Shown: in pieces, positions 47,372 to 56,958 of the stretch
Position numbering within the stretch: the stretch's first letter is position 1
Layout: each line of letters starts with the position of its first letter
Assembly: GCA_026397725.1 (NCBI GenBank)
Contig: JAPLUI010000327.1
Span: 18,062-82,061 of the forward strand
Length of the DNA: 64,000 nucleotides
DNA from: Verrucomicrobiota bacterium
Lineage (GTDB): Bacteria; Verrucomicrobiota; Verrucomicrobiia; Verrucomicrobiales; Akkermansiaceae
Direction of reading: 5' to 3'
Notes under the pieces: model-generated
What the model was told of the DNA's origin: nothing
The model's input: only the letters and a program-made list of their open reading frames with translations
The model's database searches: none
Made by a program: the position numbers and the translations under genes

Positions 47372-47593
47372 ATGAATCGAAAACAAGCAACCCGCACGGC
47401 ACTTTGCCTGCTGATGACATTGACGATTCCTGCATCGGCGGACCAGCAGGTGATCTATCCGCCATCCGCCATGCCCCGTGTGGACATGCACATCCACATG
47501 GACGCCAAAACCCAGTATGCAAAATCCATCAACGATATGACAATTCAACAAACCACCGGTGCATCCGGCCGAAGCGAGCCGCTTCCGGAATAG
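47372..47593 (+). pseudogene. 5' remnant of an amidohydrolase
   Basis: The first ~57 codons (ALCLLMTLTIPASADQQVIY, PPSAMPRVDMHIHMDAKTQY) match the amidohydrolase at 56,959 almost residue for residue, including the HxH metal motif. After INDM (about 47,539) similarity ends and 17 unrelated residues lead to a stop. Confidence 0.8.
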
Positions 47594-47603
47594 ATAGAAT
47601 ACC

Positions 47604-50024
47604 ATGATAATGATTACAACTGGCAGCAAAACTTCAGTTCTCAAAGTGATTGGATATGCCGCCGTGGCTCTTTCCGTCACAGTCAGCCCGCTCGCCGCGG
47701 CGCCGCCCGATTCCGGCACCGCCTCCGCGGCGGCCGCCAGCGACCCGGCGGCAACGGTTCTTTGGTATCAAAAGGCGGCCGTGAAGTGGCGGGAGGCGCT
47801 GCCGGTCGGCAATGGCCGGTTGGGGGCCATGGTGTTCGGGGCGGCGGATTGCGAGCAGCTTCAACTCAATGAACAGACGATCTGGACCGGTGGCCCCTAT
47901 GATCCGACCCGCCCGGGCGGTCCGGAAGCGTTGCCGGAAATCCGGCGCCTGGTATTTGCCGGCAAATATTCCGACGCTCACAAACTGTTTGATAAATCCA
48001 TGATGGGCGAGCCGGTGGAGCAGATGAAATATCAGCCCTTGGGGAACCTGTATCTCGCCTTCCCCGGCCACACCAACGCGGCCAACTATCGCCGCCAACT
48101 GGACCTCGATACCGCCATTGCGGACGTTTCCTATCGGGTGGGCGGGGTGAACTTCCGCCGCGAAATTCTATCCAGCCCGGTGGACCAAGTCATCGTCGTG
48201 CGGCTCACCGCCGATAAACCCGGCGCGCTGACCTTTGTGGCGAAACTCTCCGGCGTCACCAACACCACCCCCCCCGGCGACGAGCGCCACTCCGTGGAGA
48301 CGCTCGACTCCGGCGAACTGGTGTTGCGCGGCAAATCGGGCAGTTTGTGGGGAGTCGAGGGCCGCGTCCGTTATGAAGGGCGGGTGCGCGTGCTCAATGA
48401 AGGCGGGAAACGGGCGACCACCCCGGACGGGGTTTCGGTGGAAGCGGCCAACGCCGCAACCCTGATCATTGCCGCGGCCACCAATTTCATAAGTTACAGC
48501 GACTTGAGCGGCGATCCCGCAGCGCGGGTGCAAGCCTATCTGCAGCAGGTTGGGGACAAGGCATGGGACCGCCTGCGCACGGACCATGTAACCGAACATC
48601 AACGGCTGTTCCGCCGCGTGCAATTGAAGCTGGCCGCGACCGAGACCTCGGCCCGGCCCACTAACGAACGGTTAGGTAGCTATGATCCGCAGCAAGACCC
48701 GGCGCTGGCCGCGTTGATGTTCCAATACGGACGCTACCTCCTGATCGGCAGCAGCCGTCCTGGGTGCCAGCCGGCCAACTTGCAGGGGATCTGGAATGGC
48801 GACATGAATCCATCCTGGGAAAGCAAGTTCACCGCTAACATCAATTTGCAGATGAACTATTGGCCGGCCGAGGCGGCCGCCCTGCCCGAGTGCGCTGAAC
48901 CGCTGGTCCAGATGGTGAAAGAATTGGCCGAGACGGGGAGCAAGGTGGCCCGCGTCCATTATGGCGCGCGCGGCTGGGTGTTTCATCAGAACACCGATCA
49001 GTGGCGTCACGCCGCGCCCATGGATGGAGCCACCTGGGGGACCTTCTCAGTGGGCGGGGCTTGGCTGTGCACCCATCTTTGGGAGCATTACCTCTTCACC
49101 GGCGACCAGGCCTATCTGCGCGATATCTATCCGCTGCTCAAGGGCTCGGCCCAGTTTTTCCTGGATACCCTGGTGGAGCATCCCGAGCGCCACTGGCTGG
49201 TGACCTGCCCGTCCACCTCGCCGGAGAATTTCCCGATCTATCCGGGTAACCCTAACTACGATGACAAATACGGGGTTAACATCTGTGCGGGATCCACCAT
49301 CGATATGCAAATCCTGCGCGACCTGTTCGCGGCCTGTGCCGAGGCGGGTAAGATTCTGGGCACCGACGCGGAGTTCTGCGCCCAGACCGCCCAGGCGCGG
49401 CAGCGGCTCGCGCCGATGCAAGTTGGCCGGCACGGCCAGTTGCAGGAATGGCTTGAGGATTGGGAAGACAAAGAGCCCCGGCACCGGCACATTTCCCACC
49501 TCTACGGACTCTATCCAAGCAGTCAAATCACGCCGTCCGCCACGCCCGACCTGGCACAAGCGGCGAAGGTGACCTTGGGCCTGCGCGGTTACGGCAGCAC
49601 GGGTTTTGGCCGGGCATGGACGGCAGCGTGCTGGGCACGTTTGTTAGATGGCCGGCAGGCCGCCAACGCTCTAACCGACCTGGTGGCCAAGGACACCTGT
49701 CCGAACCTCTTCTCATTGTGCTACGGATCGCCGCAGGTGGACGGCTCGTTCGGTGCCACCGCGGCCATCACCGAGATGTTGCTGCAATCGCATGCTGGCG
49801 AGATCCAGCTCATCCCGGCGCTGCCGCCGGCATGGGCAACCGGTTCGGTCAAGGGCCTGCGTGCCCGCGGCGGCTTGGTGGTGGATGTCGCCTGGAAGGA
49901 TGGCAAGTTGGTTGAAGCCGTGATTCAATCGCTGACGGGAAACCCGTGCCGCCTGCGCTACGGAACACAAACCCATGAGGTGAAGCTTGCCAAAGGCGAA
50001 ACCTTCCGCTGGTCAGGCCAGTAA
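47604..50024 (+). CDS. GH95 alpha-L-fucosidase (or alpha-galactosidase), complete
   Basis: 806 residues with a signal peptide (GYAAVALSVTVSPLAAAP). Full GH95 layout: N-terminal beta-sandwich (EALPVGNGRLGAMVFGAADC, EQLQLNEQTIWTGGPYD), then the (alpha/alpha)6 barrel with NINLQMNYWPAEAAALPE at ~411 (the two catalytic Asn positions), STSPEN at ~538 (general-acid Glu) and QVDGSFGATAAITEM at ~712 (Asp), then the C-terminal beta domain (LIPALPPAWATGSVKGLRAR). It should release alpha-1,2-fucose or related sugars. No inserted LamG, unlike the relative at 14,155. Confidence 0.93.
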   Translation: MIMITTGSKTSVLKVIGYAAVALSVTVSPLAAAPPDSGTASAAAASDPAATVLWYQKAAVKWREALPVGNGRLGAMVFGAADCEQLQLNEQTIWTGGPYDPTRPGGPEALPEIRRLVFAGKYSDAHKLFDKSMMGEPVEQMKYQPLGNLYLAFPGHTNAANYRRQLDLDTAIADVSYRVGGVNFRREILSSPVDQVIVVRLTADKPGALTFVAKLSGVTNTTPPGDERHSVETLDSGELVLRGKSGSLWGVEGRVRYEGRVRVLNEGGKRATTPDGVSVEAANAATLIIAAATNFISYSDLSGDPAARVQAYLQQVGDKAWDRLRTDHVTEHQRLFRRVQLKLAATETSARPTNERLGSYDPQQDPALAALMFQYGRYLLIGSSRPGCQPANLQGIWNGDMNPSWESKFTANINLQMNYWPAEAAALPECAEPLVQMVKELAETGSKVARVHYGARGWVFHQNTDQWRHAAPMDGATWGTFSVGGAWLCTHLWEHYLFTGDQAYLRDIYPLLKGSAQFFLDTLVEHPERHWLVTCPSTSPENFPIYPGNPNYDDKYGVNICAGSTIDMQILRDLFAACAEAGKILGTDAEFCAQTAQARQRLAPMQVGRHGQLQEWLEDWEDKEPRHRHISHLYGLYPSSQITPSATPDLAQAAKVTLGLRGYGSTGFGRAWTAACWARLLDGRQAANALTDLVAKDTCPNLFSLCYGSPQVDGSFGATAAITEMLLQSHAGEIQLIPALPPAWATGSVKGLRARGGLVVDVAWKDGKLVEAVIQSLTGNPCRLRYGTQTHEVKLAKGETFRWSGQ

Positions 50025-50041
50025 ATCTGAAAAAGAAAAGA

Positions 50042-50070
50042 TTGTTCGCCGGCTAACTGCCGGCAAACAA
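50042..50070 (+). terminator. Hairpin after the GH95 gene
   Basis: TTGTTCGCCGGC-TAACT-GCCGGCAAACAA forms a 12-bp stem with one mismatch, 18 bases after the GH95 stop. There is no T-run, so it could be a weak terminator or an mRNA-stabilising hairpin. Confidence 0.5.
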
Positions 50071-50085
50071 CCCACTGCTACAATC

Positions 50086-50193
50086 ATGAAAGGCACATCG
50101 ACCATACCAGAGAATACCATTTCGCGGCGTCACTTCATGTTAAGCAAATTCCTGGCAGTCAAAGAACCACGCAAAACAAACAACCAATCATGA
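50086..50193 (+). pseudogene. 35-codon remnant with twin-arginine start, ending in an ATGA overlap
   Basis: The frame starts MKGTSTIPENTISRRHFML, where SRRHFM is a twin-arginine-like signal, then loses the hydrophobic stretch and stops. The TGA overlaps the ATG of the SASA gene at 50,190. It looks like the 5' end of a Tat-exported protein whose remainder has been lost. Confidence 0.4.
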
Positions 50194-51293
50194 AACAGAA
50201 CCACCTAACACGCAGAGCTTTTGCTCTATCAACCATCGCGCTCACCGCGTTCGCCCTATCGTCATTTGGCACCGTCTCGGCGGAGGAACAGCCGATACCG
50301 AAGCCGAATGGCAAGCCGGCGGACATGAGCAAGCCGGTCCAGGTCTTCATCTTGCTGGGCCAGTCCAACATGGTCGGCATGGGCAAGATTGCCGGCGGTG
50401 AGGGATCCCTGGAGCATGCGGTGAAGACGAAGAACAAATATTCCTATCTGGTGGATGATGCGGGTGGCTGGATCGAGCGCAAGGATGTCCGCTTTGTGCG
50501 GTTCATGCAAGGCAAGGGCATGCTCGCCAACGAGTGGATGGGCATCAAGGGCGGCACCATCGGTCCGGAGTTCGGCATCGGGCATGCGATAGGGAATGCC
50601 GTCGACGAGCCGGTCATGATCCTCAAGAGCTGCATCGGCAACCGCGGCCTCGGCTGGGATCTGTTGCCGCCGGGCAGCGAGCGCTATGAGTATAACGGCA
50701 AGGTCTATGCCGGATATAAGGATCGCCCTGCTTCCTGGGAGATGGACAAGGCCAAGGGCACGGCAACCGAGCCGCCGCCATGGCTCGACAAAAACGGGAA
50801 ACCCATCGACTGGTATGCTGGCAAAAACTACGATGAAGACACTGCCGACGCGAAGAAGGCGCTCGCGGAGTTAGACAAGTACTATCCGGAGGCAACGAAG
50901 TACGAAGTCGCGGGATTCCTCTTCTGGCAAGGCGAGAAGGACCTTGGAGACGAATCGTATGCGAATCGCTACGAGCAGAATCTCGTCCAATTCATCAAGC
51001 AGTTGCGCAAGGACTTCAATGCTCCGGATGCGAAGTTCGTCCTTGCCACCCTGGGCGAAGCCACCAAGGACATCGGCGGCAATGAGGGCAAGGTGCTTGA
51101 GGCCCAACTCGCGGTGGACGGCACCAGAGGGAAGCATCCTGAGTTCAAAGGCAACGTGGCCACGGTCTTTACCAATCCCATGGCGCAAGGCGGCGGCGGC
51201 AACGGCCACTACGGCGGCAAAGCTGAAGTCTATATGGACGTCGGTGAAGCCATGGGCCGCGCCATGGCGGACCTGTTGAAGAACCCAAAGTAA
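50190..51293 (+). CDS. SASA-family carbohydrate acetylesterase
   Basis: 367 residues with a signal peptide (ALSTIALTAFALSSFGTVSA). Blocks: FILLGQSNMVGMGKI, GPEFGIGHAIGN, LKSCIGNRGLGWDLLPPGSE and GFLFWQGEKDLGDESYANRY. The block after the nucleophile differs from the other two esterases (CIGNRG in place of AWGGKS), suggesting a different subfamily and possibly a different acetyl position. Starts on an ATGA overlap with the micro-ORF before it. Confidence 0.85.
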   Translation: MKQNHLTRRAFALSTIALTAFALSSFGTVSAEEQPIPKPNGKPADMSKPVQVFILLGQSNMVGMGKIAGGEGSLEHAVKTKNKYSYLVDDAGGWIERKDVRFVRFMQGKGMLANEWMGIKGGTIGPEFGIGHAIGNAVDEPVMILKSCIGNRGLGWDLLPPGSERYEYNGKVYAGYKDRPASWEMDKAKGTATEPPPWLDKNGKPIDWYAGKNYDEDTADAKKALAELDKYYPEATKYEVAGFLFWQGEKDLGDESYANRYEQNLVQFIKQLRKDFNAPDAKFVLATLGEATKDIGGNEGKVLEAQLAVDGTRGKHPEFKGNVATVFTNPMAQGGGGNGHYGGKAEVYMDVGEAMGRAMADLLKNPK

Positions 51294-51511
51294 GTCCAGC
51301 GCTCGGGAGATCCGAAGGATGCGTGAGGTTTCCACAAAATGATAACTACCAGGAAGACAACGGGATGCCAACAACCTGAAAAGGAAGAACTCGTCGGCGA
51401 CGCCGAGGCGACCAAGGGTGATCGGCTGATGAGACATGACAACGGACAACAGGACCTACCTGAGACGGCTTCGGCACGAAGAAACAAACTAACTCACAAG
51501 TAATAAGGAAG

Positions 51512-54500
51512 ATGAAAGAGAAACATATGAAGAAATTGTTGTGCCTGTTTGTCTGTCCAATGCTGGCCGTGAACGGATCAGCACTGGCAGCTTTAGGGAA
51601 TATTTCCGGAGTGAATCAGAGACCGTGGATTATCAAGGATAACGGTGTTCTGAAATCCGCAACGGAGTTGACTGTCGACGTGCCACAAGGTCCGGCATTC
51701 GATGCCTGGGTGAAAATCAGTGTGACCGGCAGGCCGGACTACATGGAGACATTGGGCAACATGGCTCCGGGCAAGACCAACGTGGCTGTGCATGTTCTGG
51801 AACTTGACAAGGACGGAGACAATGTAACGTTCTCGCTGTTTGATAACGCCAATGGAACCGGAACGGCTCTGGACTCGAAGACCTATCCCCAGCAGAAGAT
51901 CCGGCACTGGCGGCTCTATGTGGGACATAATTCGCACATGGACATCGGATACACCGCATACCAGGAAGATTTGAAGGACAAGATATGGCCGGGCTTCTGG
52001 GATAAGGTGATGTTGACCGATATGCCGAATTCGGACACCTGGCCCGATGATTCCAAGGTCCGCCTGGAAGTGGAAGGCACATTCCAACTGGATACGACGC
52101 TGGTTGTCCGCAGCGCCGACTGGTTCGAAACATTGAGGACCCGTCTCGCGGAGGGGCGGTTCGCGTATGGCGTCGCGTTTGGCAACATGGCTCATAATAA
52201 CTGGGGCGCCGAGGAATTGGCGCGCTCAACCTATTACGCGGGTCGTTTCCTCAAGGACAAAACGGGTGTGGCGTCCACCAGAAATGTCATCATGCGCGAT
52301 GAACCGACGCTTAGCTGGGGGGTAATCGATGCCATGGTCGATGCCGGCGCCAGGTCTTTTGCCATCCATCACAACTCGGATCATAATCCCTGGCGTGGGA
52401 CTACAGTGTATCCGGAGTTGTTCTATGCCCAGGGCAGGAATCCGGCAAACAAACTGCTGGTGTGGAATTCACCGGTCGAGAACTACTGTGTCGATGAGCT
52501 TGGCTTCCGTGACAATGACGTCAACAAACTGATGGCCAACGTGGCGAACAAGTTGATGGGCTACCAGTCCTCAGGCGGGGCAGGCAAGGCCAGCAAGTTC
52601 AGCCCTGCCTTGGCGGTAGACGGTATTTGCGGAGAACACGAACACGGCGAGTGGGCATCCCAGGGGGAGCAGAAGCCATGGCTCCGGCTCAACTGGAGCG
52701 CGACCAAGGCAATCAACAGGATCAACCTGTACGACCGGCCAAATGGAGTGGATGACGCCAACGGTGGAACGTTGAGCTTCAGCGACGGCAGCACCATCGC
52801 TGTAACAGGAATCCCTAAGGACGGAATGGTTAAGGAAGTGACGTTTAGTGACAAGACCGTGACCTGGGTTGAATTCAAGGTGACGGGCGGAATTGGGGCC
52901 AATGTGGGATTATCGGAAATACAGGTATTTGCCGGCCCTGAGAATATCGCAGCCACCGCTGCCGTGACGGCATCATCCGCCTTTGGCGTCATCACGAACA
53001 ACCATAAATATCCCTACGATGTGGCAATGATCAATTTCACGAATGGCGGGGATAACGGGCCCATGGTCACCCAGGTTTATGACAATATCAAGGCGCTTAA
53101 TGACAAGGGTTACGTGTATCCTCGGATCATTGACGCGAATTACAACCAGTTCTTTGATGATGTCGCGTCCAATTGGAGCGCTTCCATTCCTACCTACAAG
53201 GGAACCATCGAGGACTGGTGGAATTTCGGCGCGGCCTCCACCGCGTATGAGACCGGGCTCAACCGGGGCAATCACGACAAGCTGGGTTCTGCCGAGTTTC
53301 TTGCCACAATCGCAAGCGTGGCGGTTCCGGCCTGCAGGTATCCATATGAGGCCCTGGCCCGTGCATATGAAAATCTGATGCTATACGACGAGCACACCTG
53401 GGGATCGCCCTCGCCGGCCGTGGATGAACAGTGGCGCTGGAAGCGCAATACGGCGATTGCCAGCGACGCGGCTTCGGACAAGGTGCTGAAGGATTCCCTG
53501 GGGACGATCAGTACTCTGATCCCGGCCCAAGGTAAATCGATCGTGGTTTTCAACAGCCTTAGCTGGAGCCGGTCTGATTTGGTTACGGTCAGTCAGGGCG
53601 ATTTTCCCGCGCATTTTGACCTATCCGATGTGGCTGCCGGCAAGGTCGTGAAGTACCAGAAGCTGAACGATGGGACGATGGTGTTTGTAGCCGCTGAAGT
53701 GCCGGGCCTGGGTTATAGGACATTCCGGGTAATCCCCCGATCTGATGATCCGGTATTCCAATCGAGTGTGAAAGCCACTGGCACCACGCTGGAAAATAGC
53801 TACTTCAAGGTGACATTCAACAGCGCCGGCAATATCATCGGCATCCTGGACAAACAAAATGGCAACGCGGAAATGGTGGACAGTTCGGCACCGTATCCGC
53901 TGAACCAGTACGTCATCTACAAGGAAGGCGCCCTGGCAGGACAGGTTGATTCCGCCACGCTGGCTACCAGTGTGGGTTCCATCATGGGAAGCATCACGGC
54001 GGACGGAGCCACCACCGGGCTGGACAGCTTGAAACGCAAGGTCATTCTTTATGACTCGCTGGCGCGAATGGATATTGTCAATGACGTGGTCAAGGGGCAG
54101 CAGATTGCGAACATTGAGATGGGATACTTTGCTTTTCCTCTGAATGTTGCCAACTACATGTTGCGGCATGAAATGCCTACCGGTGACATGCGGCCGGGTG
54201 TTTCGAGTGACATCAACGATAAGGAGAATGAGCAGTATTATACATCAAGCACCGCATTTTATACCGTGAACAGATGGATAGATGTTTCCAACCAGCGTGA
54301 CTGGGGGATCAGTTTCGCGTCGCTCCAGGCACCGCTGGTGTCGTATGGCAAACCGGATATCGGGCAGTTCAAACAGGGCTGGGATGTGAATTACAACGCG
54401 GTCAAACCCTGGATCTACAGCATGGTGTTCAATAACGAGTGGCAGACCAATTTCCAGAAAACTCAGCCTGGACGGGCCGTTTTCCGGTACTCGCTGCGTG

Positions 54501-55459
54501 GGCATTCCGGTGGAAGCTGGCAGGCTGGTAATGCGGAAACCTTCGGCGCCGAAGTTGCCAGCCCTCTCAGGATTGCTGTCATCCCTGACAAACAGGAAGG
54601 AAAAGGATTCGACCCGGCCAGGGGACAGTTAGTCAGCATCGACAAGAGCAACGTGGTGCTCACAACTGCAAAGATGGCCGAAGCCAACGGCGTGGGGATC
54701 ATCGTGCGCTTTAACGAACTCAAGGGGCTGGCAACGCCTGTCATGGTTGACCTGAACTGGTTCGCTCCAACCTCCGTCATTGAAACCGACCTGATTGAGA
54801 ATGACAAAGCGCCCATGAAGCTCACAGACGGCAGGATTTCATTCACCATTCCGGCGTTTGGATTCAAGACGGTCCGCCTGACGCGCATGGTTAAGCCGGA
54901 GGCGATCAGCGGGTTGGCCGCCACTTTTGATGACAAGGGTTGCCAGGTGACCTGGACCGATCATCCGGCCGCGGCCTATTTTGAAGTGTTCCGAAGTGCG
55001 GATAAGGCATTCAAACCGGGGGCTGGGACCTATTTGACCTCAGTAAGCGTCAACCATTATTATGATCAGGCGGTCAGGACAGGGTTGGGTCGGCCGTACT
55101 ATTATGCGGTGAGGGCGGTTCAGGCGGGGGAAAAGGGTGCGTTTACCCCGCCGGTACAGGCGGTGAGCGGCACGCTTTCTGATACCATCGCGCCTTCGGC
55201 CCCGGTCTTGTCTGGTCAGGCGTTGCACTCCAGCAAGGTAACGCTGTCGTGGCAGCCGGCCACAGACAATTTCGCGGTCAAGGGGTATAGGATCTATCGT
55301 GACGGAGTGCAATTGAAAGACGTGGTGGAGGAAATGAACAGTTGGCTGGATACAACCGTTGCCCCTGACAAGACGTACCATTATACAGTGAAAGCATATG
55401 ATGCGGCCGGCAATCTCTCGGCGGCCGGCAATGAGGTTGTAATTTCCACAGGATTATGA
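51512..55459 (+). CDS. GH38-like alpha-mannosidase with inserted discoidin and C-terminal FN3 domains
   Basis: 1315 residues; AAGGAAG lies just before ATG 51512, and ATG 51527 (MKKLLCLFVC) is an alternative with the same signal peptide. The catalytic fold opens with HNSHMDIGYTAYQ at ~137, the metal-binding His-Xaa-Asp motif of GH38 enzymes, and continues with DDSKVRLEVEGTFQL. A discoidin-like domain is inserted at ~350-490 (EWASQGEQKPWLRLNWSATK). The beta-sandwich C-terminal to the barrel follows (SYFKVTFNSAGNIIGILDKQ), then two FN3-like domains (~1125-1315). GC is visibly lower than in the neighbours and the TCTAACA motif is absent, suggesting acquisition by transfer. Confidence 0.7.
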   Translation: MKEKHMKKLLCLFVCPMLAVNGSALAALGNISGVNQRPWIIKDNGVLKSATELTVDVPQGPAFDAWVKISVTGRPDYMETLGNMAPGKTNVAVHVLELDKDGDNVTFSLFDNANGTGTALDSKTYPQQKIRHWRLYVGHNSHMDIGYTAYQEDLKDKIWPGFWDKVMLTDMPNSDTWPDDSKVRLEVEGTFQLDTTLVVRSADWFETLRTRLAEGRFAYGVAFGNMAHNNWGAEELARSTYYAGRFLKDKTGVASTRNVIMRDEPTLSWGVIDAMVDAGARSFAIHHNSDHNPWRGTTVYPELFYAQGRNPANKLLVWNSPVENYCVDELGFRDNDVNKLMANVANKLMGYQSSGGAGKASKFSPALAVDGICGEHEHGEWASQGEQKPWLRLNWSATKAINRINLYDRPNGVDDANGGTLSFSDGSTIAVTGIPKDGMVKEVTFSDKTVTWVEFKVTGGIGANVGLSEIQVFAGPENIAATAAVTASSAFGVITNNHKYPYDVAMINFTNGGDNGPMVTQVYDNIKALNDKGYVYPRIIDANYNQFFDDVASNWSASIPTYKGTIEDWWNFGAASTAYETGLNRGNHDKLGSAEFLATIASVAVPACRYPYEALARAYENLMLYDEHTWGSPSPAVDEQWRWKRNTAIASDAASDKVLKDSLGTISTLIPAQGKSIVVFNSLSWSRSDLVTVSQGDFPAHFDLSDVAAGKVVKYQKLNDGTMVFVAAEVPGLGYRTFRVIPRSDDPVFQSSVKATGTTLENSYFKVTFNSAGNIIGILDKQNGNAEMVDSSAPYPLNQYVIYKEGALAGQVDSATLATSVGSIMGSITADGATTGLDSLKRKVILYDSLARMDIVNDVVKGQQIANIEMGYFAFPLNVANYMLRHEMPTGDMRPGVSSDINDKENEQYYTSSTAFYTVNRWIDVSNQRDWGISFASLQAPLVSYGKPDIGQFKQGWDVNYNAVKPWIYSMVFNNEWQTNFQKTQPGRAVFRYSLRGHSGGSWQAGNAETFGAEVASPLRIAVIPDKQEGKGFDPARGQLVSIDKSNVVLTTAKMAEANGVGIIVRFNELKGLATPVMVDLNWFAPTSVIETDLIENDKAPMKLTDGRISFTIPAFGFKTVRLTRMVKPEAISGLAATFDDKGCQVTWTDHPAAAYFEVFRSADKAFKPGAGTYLTSVSVNHYYDQAVRTGLGRPYYYAVRAVQAGEKGAFTPPVQAVSGTLSDTIAPSAPVLSGQALHSSKVTLSWQPATDNFAVKGYRIYRDGVQLKDVVEEMNSWLDTTVAPDKTYHYTVKAYDAAGNLSAAGNEVVISTGL

Positions 55460-55800
55460 TACTGCTCACAAAGGCGAACGATTCGGACACTGTTTATGCT
55501 TTTCCCCAAGGCTGGACTTTTGGCAACTGGAGGAACGTGGATCTGAAATGCGCCCGCGCCACAACGGGTACCGTCAAAACGAACAAACAAGTTATAGCAA
55601 CGATCGCCCTGATGATGGCGGCTGGCATTCACAACGCGCCTGAAGCGCGGGGCGGCGAAGCGGACACGGCAAGCGGTTCTCCTCGAATTGTGAACATCGT
55701 GAATTTCATCCGGCAATGTGAGCCGCGCATCGAATGGATCACGCCGGAAGTTCTGTACGACACGGTTGTCGAACAGGTCAATATCATGTACGACCAATAA
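55456..55800 (+). pseudogene. 5' fragment of an exported protein truncated after ~40 mature residues
   Basis: 114 codons; the ATG overlaps the previous stop (ATGATA). The real start may be internal, before TNKQVIATIALMMAAGIHNA, which looks like a signal peptide. The remaining PRIVNIVNFIRQCEPRIEWI, TPEVLYDTVVEQVNIM resembles the N-terminus of a family of polysaccharide-deacetylase-like barrel proteins and then ends abruptly at YDQ-stop. The rest of the domain is absent. Could also be a small unrelated protein. Confidence 0.4.
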
Positions 55801-55830
55801 TGTCCGAATGAAACAAGCAAGGGAGACAAG

Positions 55831-56919
55831 GTGAAGAACAAGCAATCATTGATTGCTGTGGGAGGCCTGCTCGCCGTCGCGCTTGTCGTGGTTATACGCA
55901 ACTATAGAGCGGGCGATGCCGTGTCGCCGAGGGCGGCTAATGGCGTGGTGGAGGAGCGGGTGCCTGTGCCCAGTCGTGGGAAGATCAACCCCATGCCCAG
56001 GCTGCCTGCGCCGAGGTTCAAGGCGCGTCAGCGTCCGGCTGTGCCCGCGCAGGCCCCTGAGACCCCCGAGCTGTCACGGGAGATGTTGGAAAAGCACCTG
56101 ACGGATACACGGCGCAGTGTCGCCAGTCTGCTGGCGGTTTCGCGCATCACCAAAGACCTCGCACTGCTTGACGAGGCAAAGAGGAAGGATCCCGGAAATC
56201 CGCAGGTGTTGCTCGATTGGATTTTGCGCTCGGCAGCCACGCCGGAGGAGAAGAAACAGGCGCTGGATGAATTTAGAAAAGCGGTGCCCGACAATGCGGT
56301 TGGTGACTATCTGTTCGCATTGCAGCAATTTGAGGCAGGCGATGTGGACGGCGCGGTGACAGCGCTGTGGCAGGCATCGCAGCAACCAGCGGCCGATGCG
56401 TACTTCATGAACGCACTTAGGGATGCGGAGGAAGCATACATCGGCGCAGGCTATCCGCCGTTGCAAGCTCTGATGGAGGCTGCAATGGGTATGGAGAACC
56501 ATGTGCTTGGTCGGTTTCGACAACTGTCCGATTGGACTCTTGACATGCAGGCGGCCTATGCCGCGGACGGGGATGCGGAGTCGGCGAGGACTATTGCCCT
56601 GACCGGTTCGGGAATGGGTGCCGCAATGCTGCGGCAGTTTGAGCACGGCACGGTGGTGGATCAGGTGTCAGCGATCAATTATGAGCGGAAATTCCTGGAA
56701 CTGCTTGATCCGGCGGTGGAGCTGGTCGCAGGAGGGCCGACGGCGGGAGCACGGTTGGACGAGTTGAATGCGCTGCGAGATCAGATCAAGTCCGCGCTGG
56801 AGGCCACCGTGCTTCGCGACCACCTGGATGAAAGCGCAATGATGGAGTATTATCAGCAGGTCAAGCTCAAGGGCGAAGTGGGCGCGTTGTTGGGGTTGCA
56901 GCAGATGAAGAAGCCGTGA
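55831..56919 (+). CDS. Membrane-anchored helical (TPR-like) protein
   Basis: 362 residues starting at GTG 55831 with a preceding AGGGAGACAAG. One N-terminal membrane segment (LIAVGGLLAVALVVVI), a Pro/Arg-rich linker (~25-70), then an all-helical part with tetratricopeptide-like spacing (LALLDEAKRKDPGNPQVLLD, YLFALQQFEAGDVDGAVTAL). Such proteins are common and poorly characterised in Verrucomicrobia. No catalytic motif. Like the gene before it, it lacks the TCTAACA motif. Confidence 0.6.
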   Translation: MKNKQSLIAVGGLLAVALVVVIRNYRAGDAVSPRAANGVVEERVPVPSRGKINPMPRLPAPRFKARQRPAVPAQAPETPELSREMLEKHLTDTRRSVASLLAVSRITKDLALLDEAKRKDPGNPQVLLDWILRSAATPEEKKQALDEFRKAVPDNAVGDYLFALQQFEAGDVDGAVTALWQASQQPAADAYFMNALRDAEEAYIGAGYPPLQALMEAAMGMENHVLGRFRQLSDWTLDMQAAYAADGDAESARTIALTGSGMGAAMLRQFEHGTVVDQVSAINYERKFLELLDPAVELVAGGPTAGARLDELNALRDQIKSALEATVLRDHLDESAMMEYYQQVKLKGEVGALLGLQQMKKP

Positions 56920-56958
56920 TACTATGAAGCTTGCCAAATGAACATTGAAACACATCCC

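Noticed and set aside
51339..51503. 54-codon frame between the SASA and GH38-like genes
   Set aside because: It has no signal peptide, motif or ribosome-binding site; it might be a remnant, but nothing in it can be recognised.
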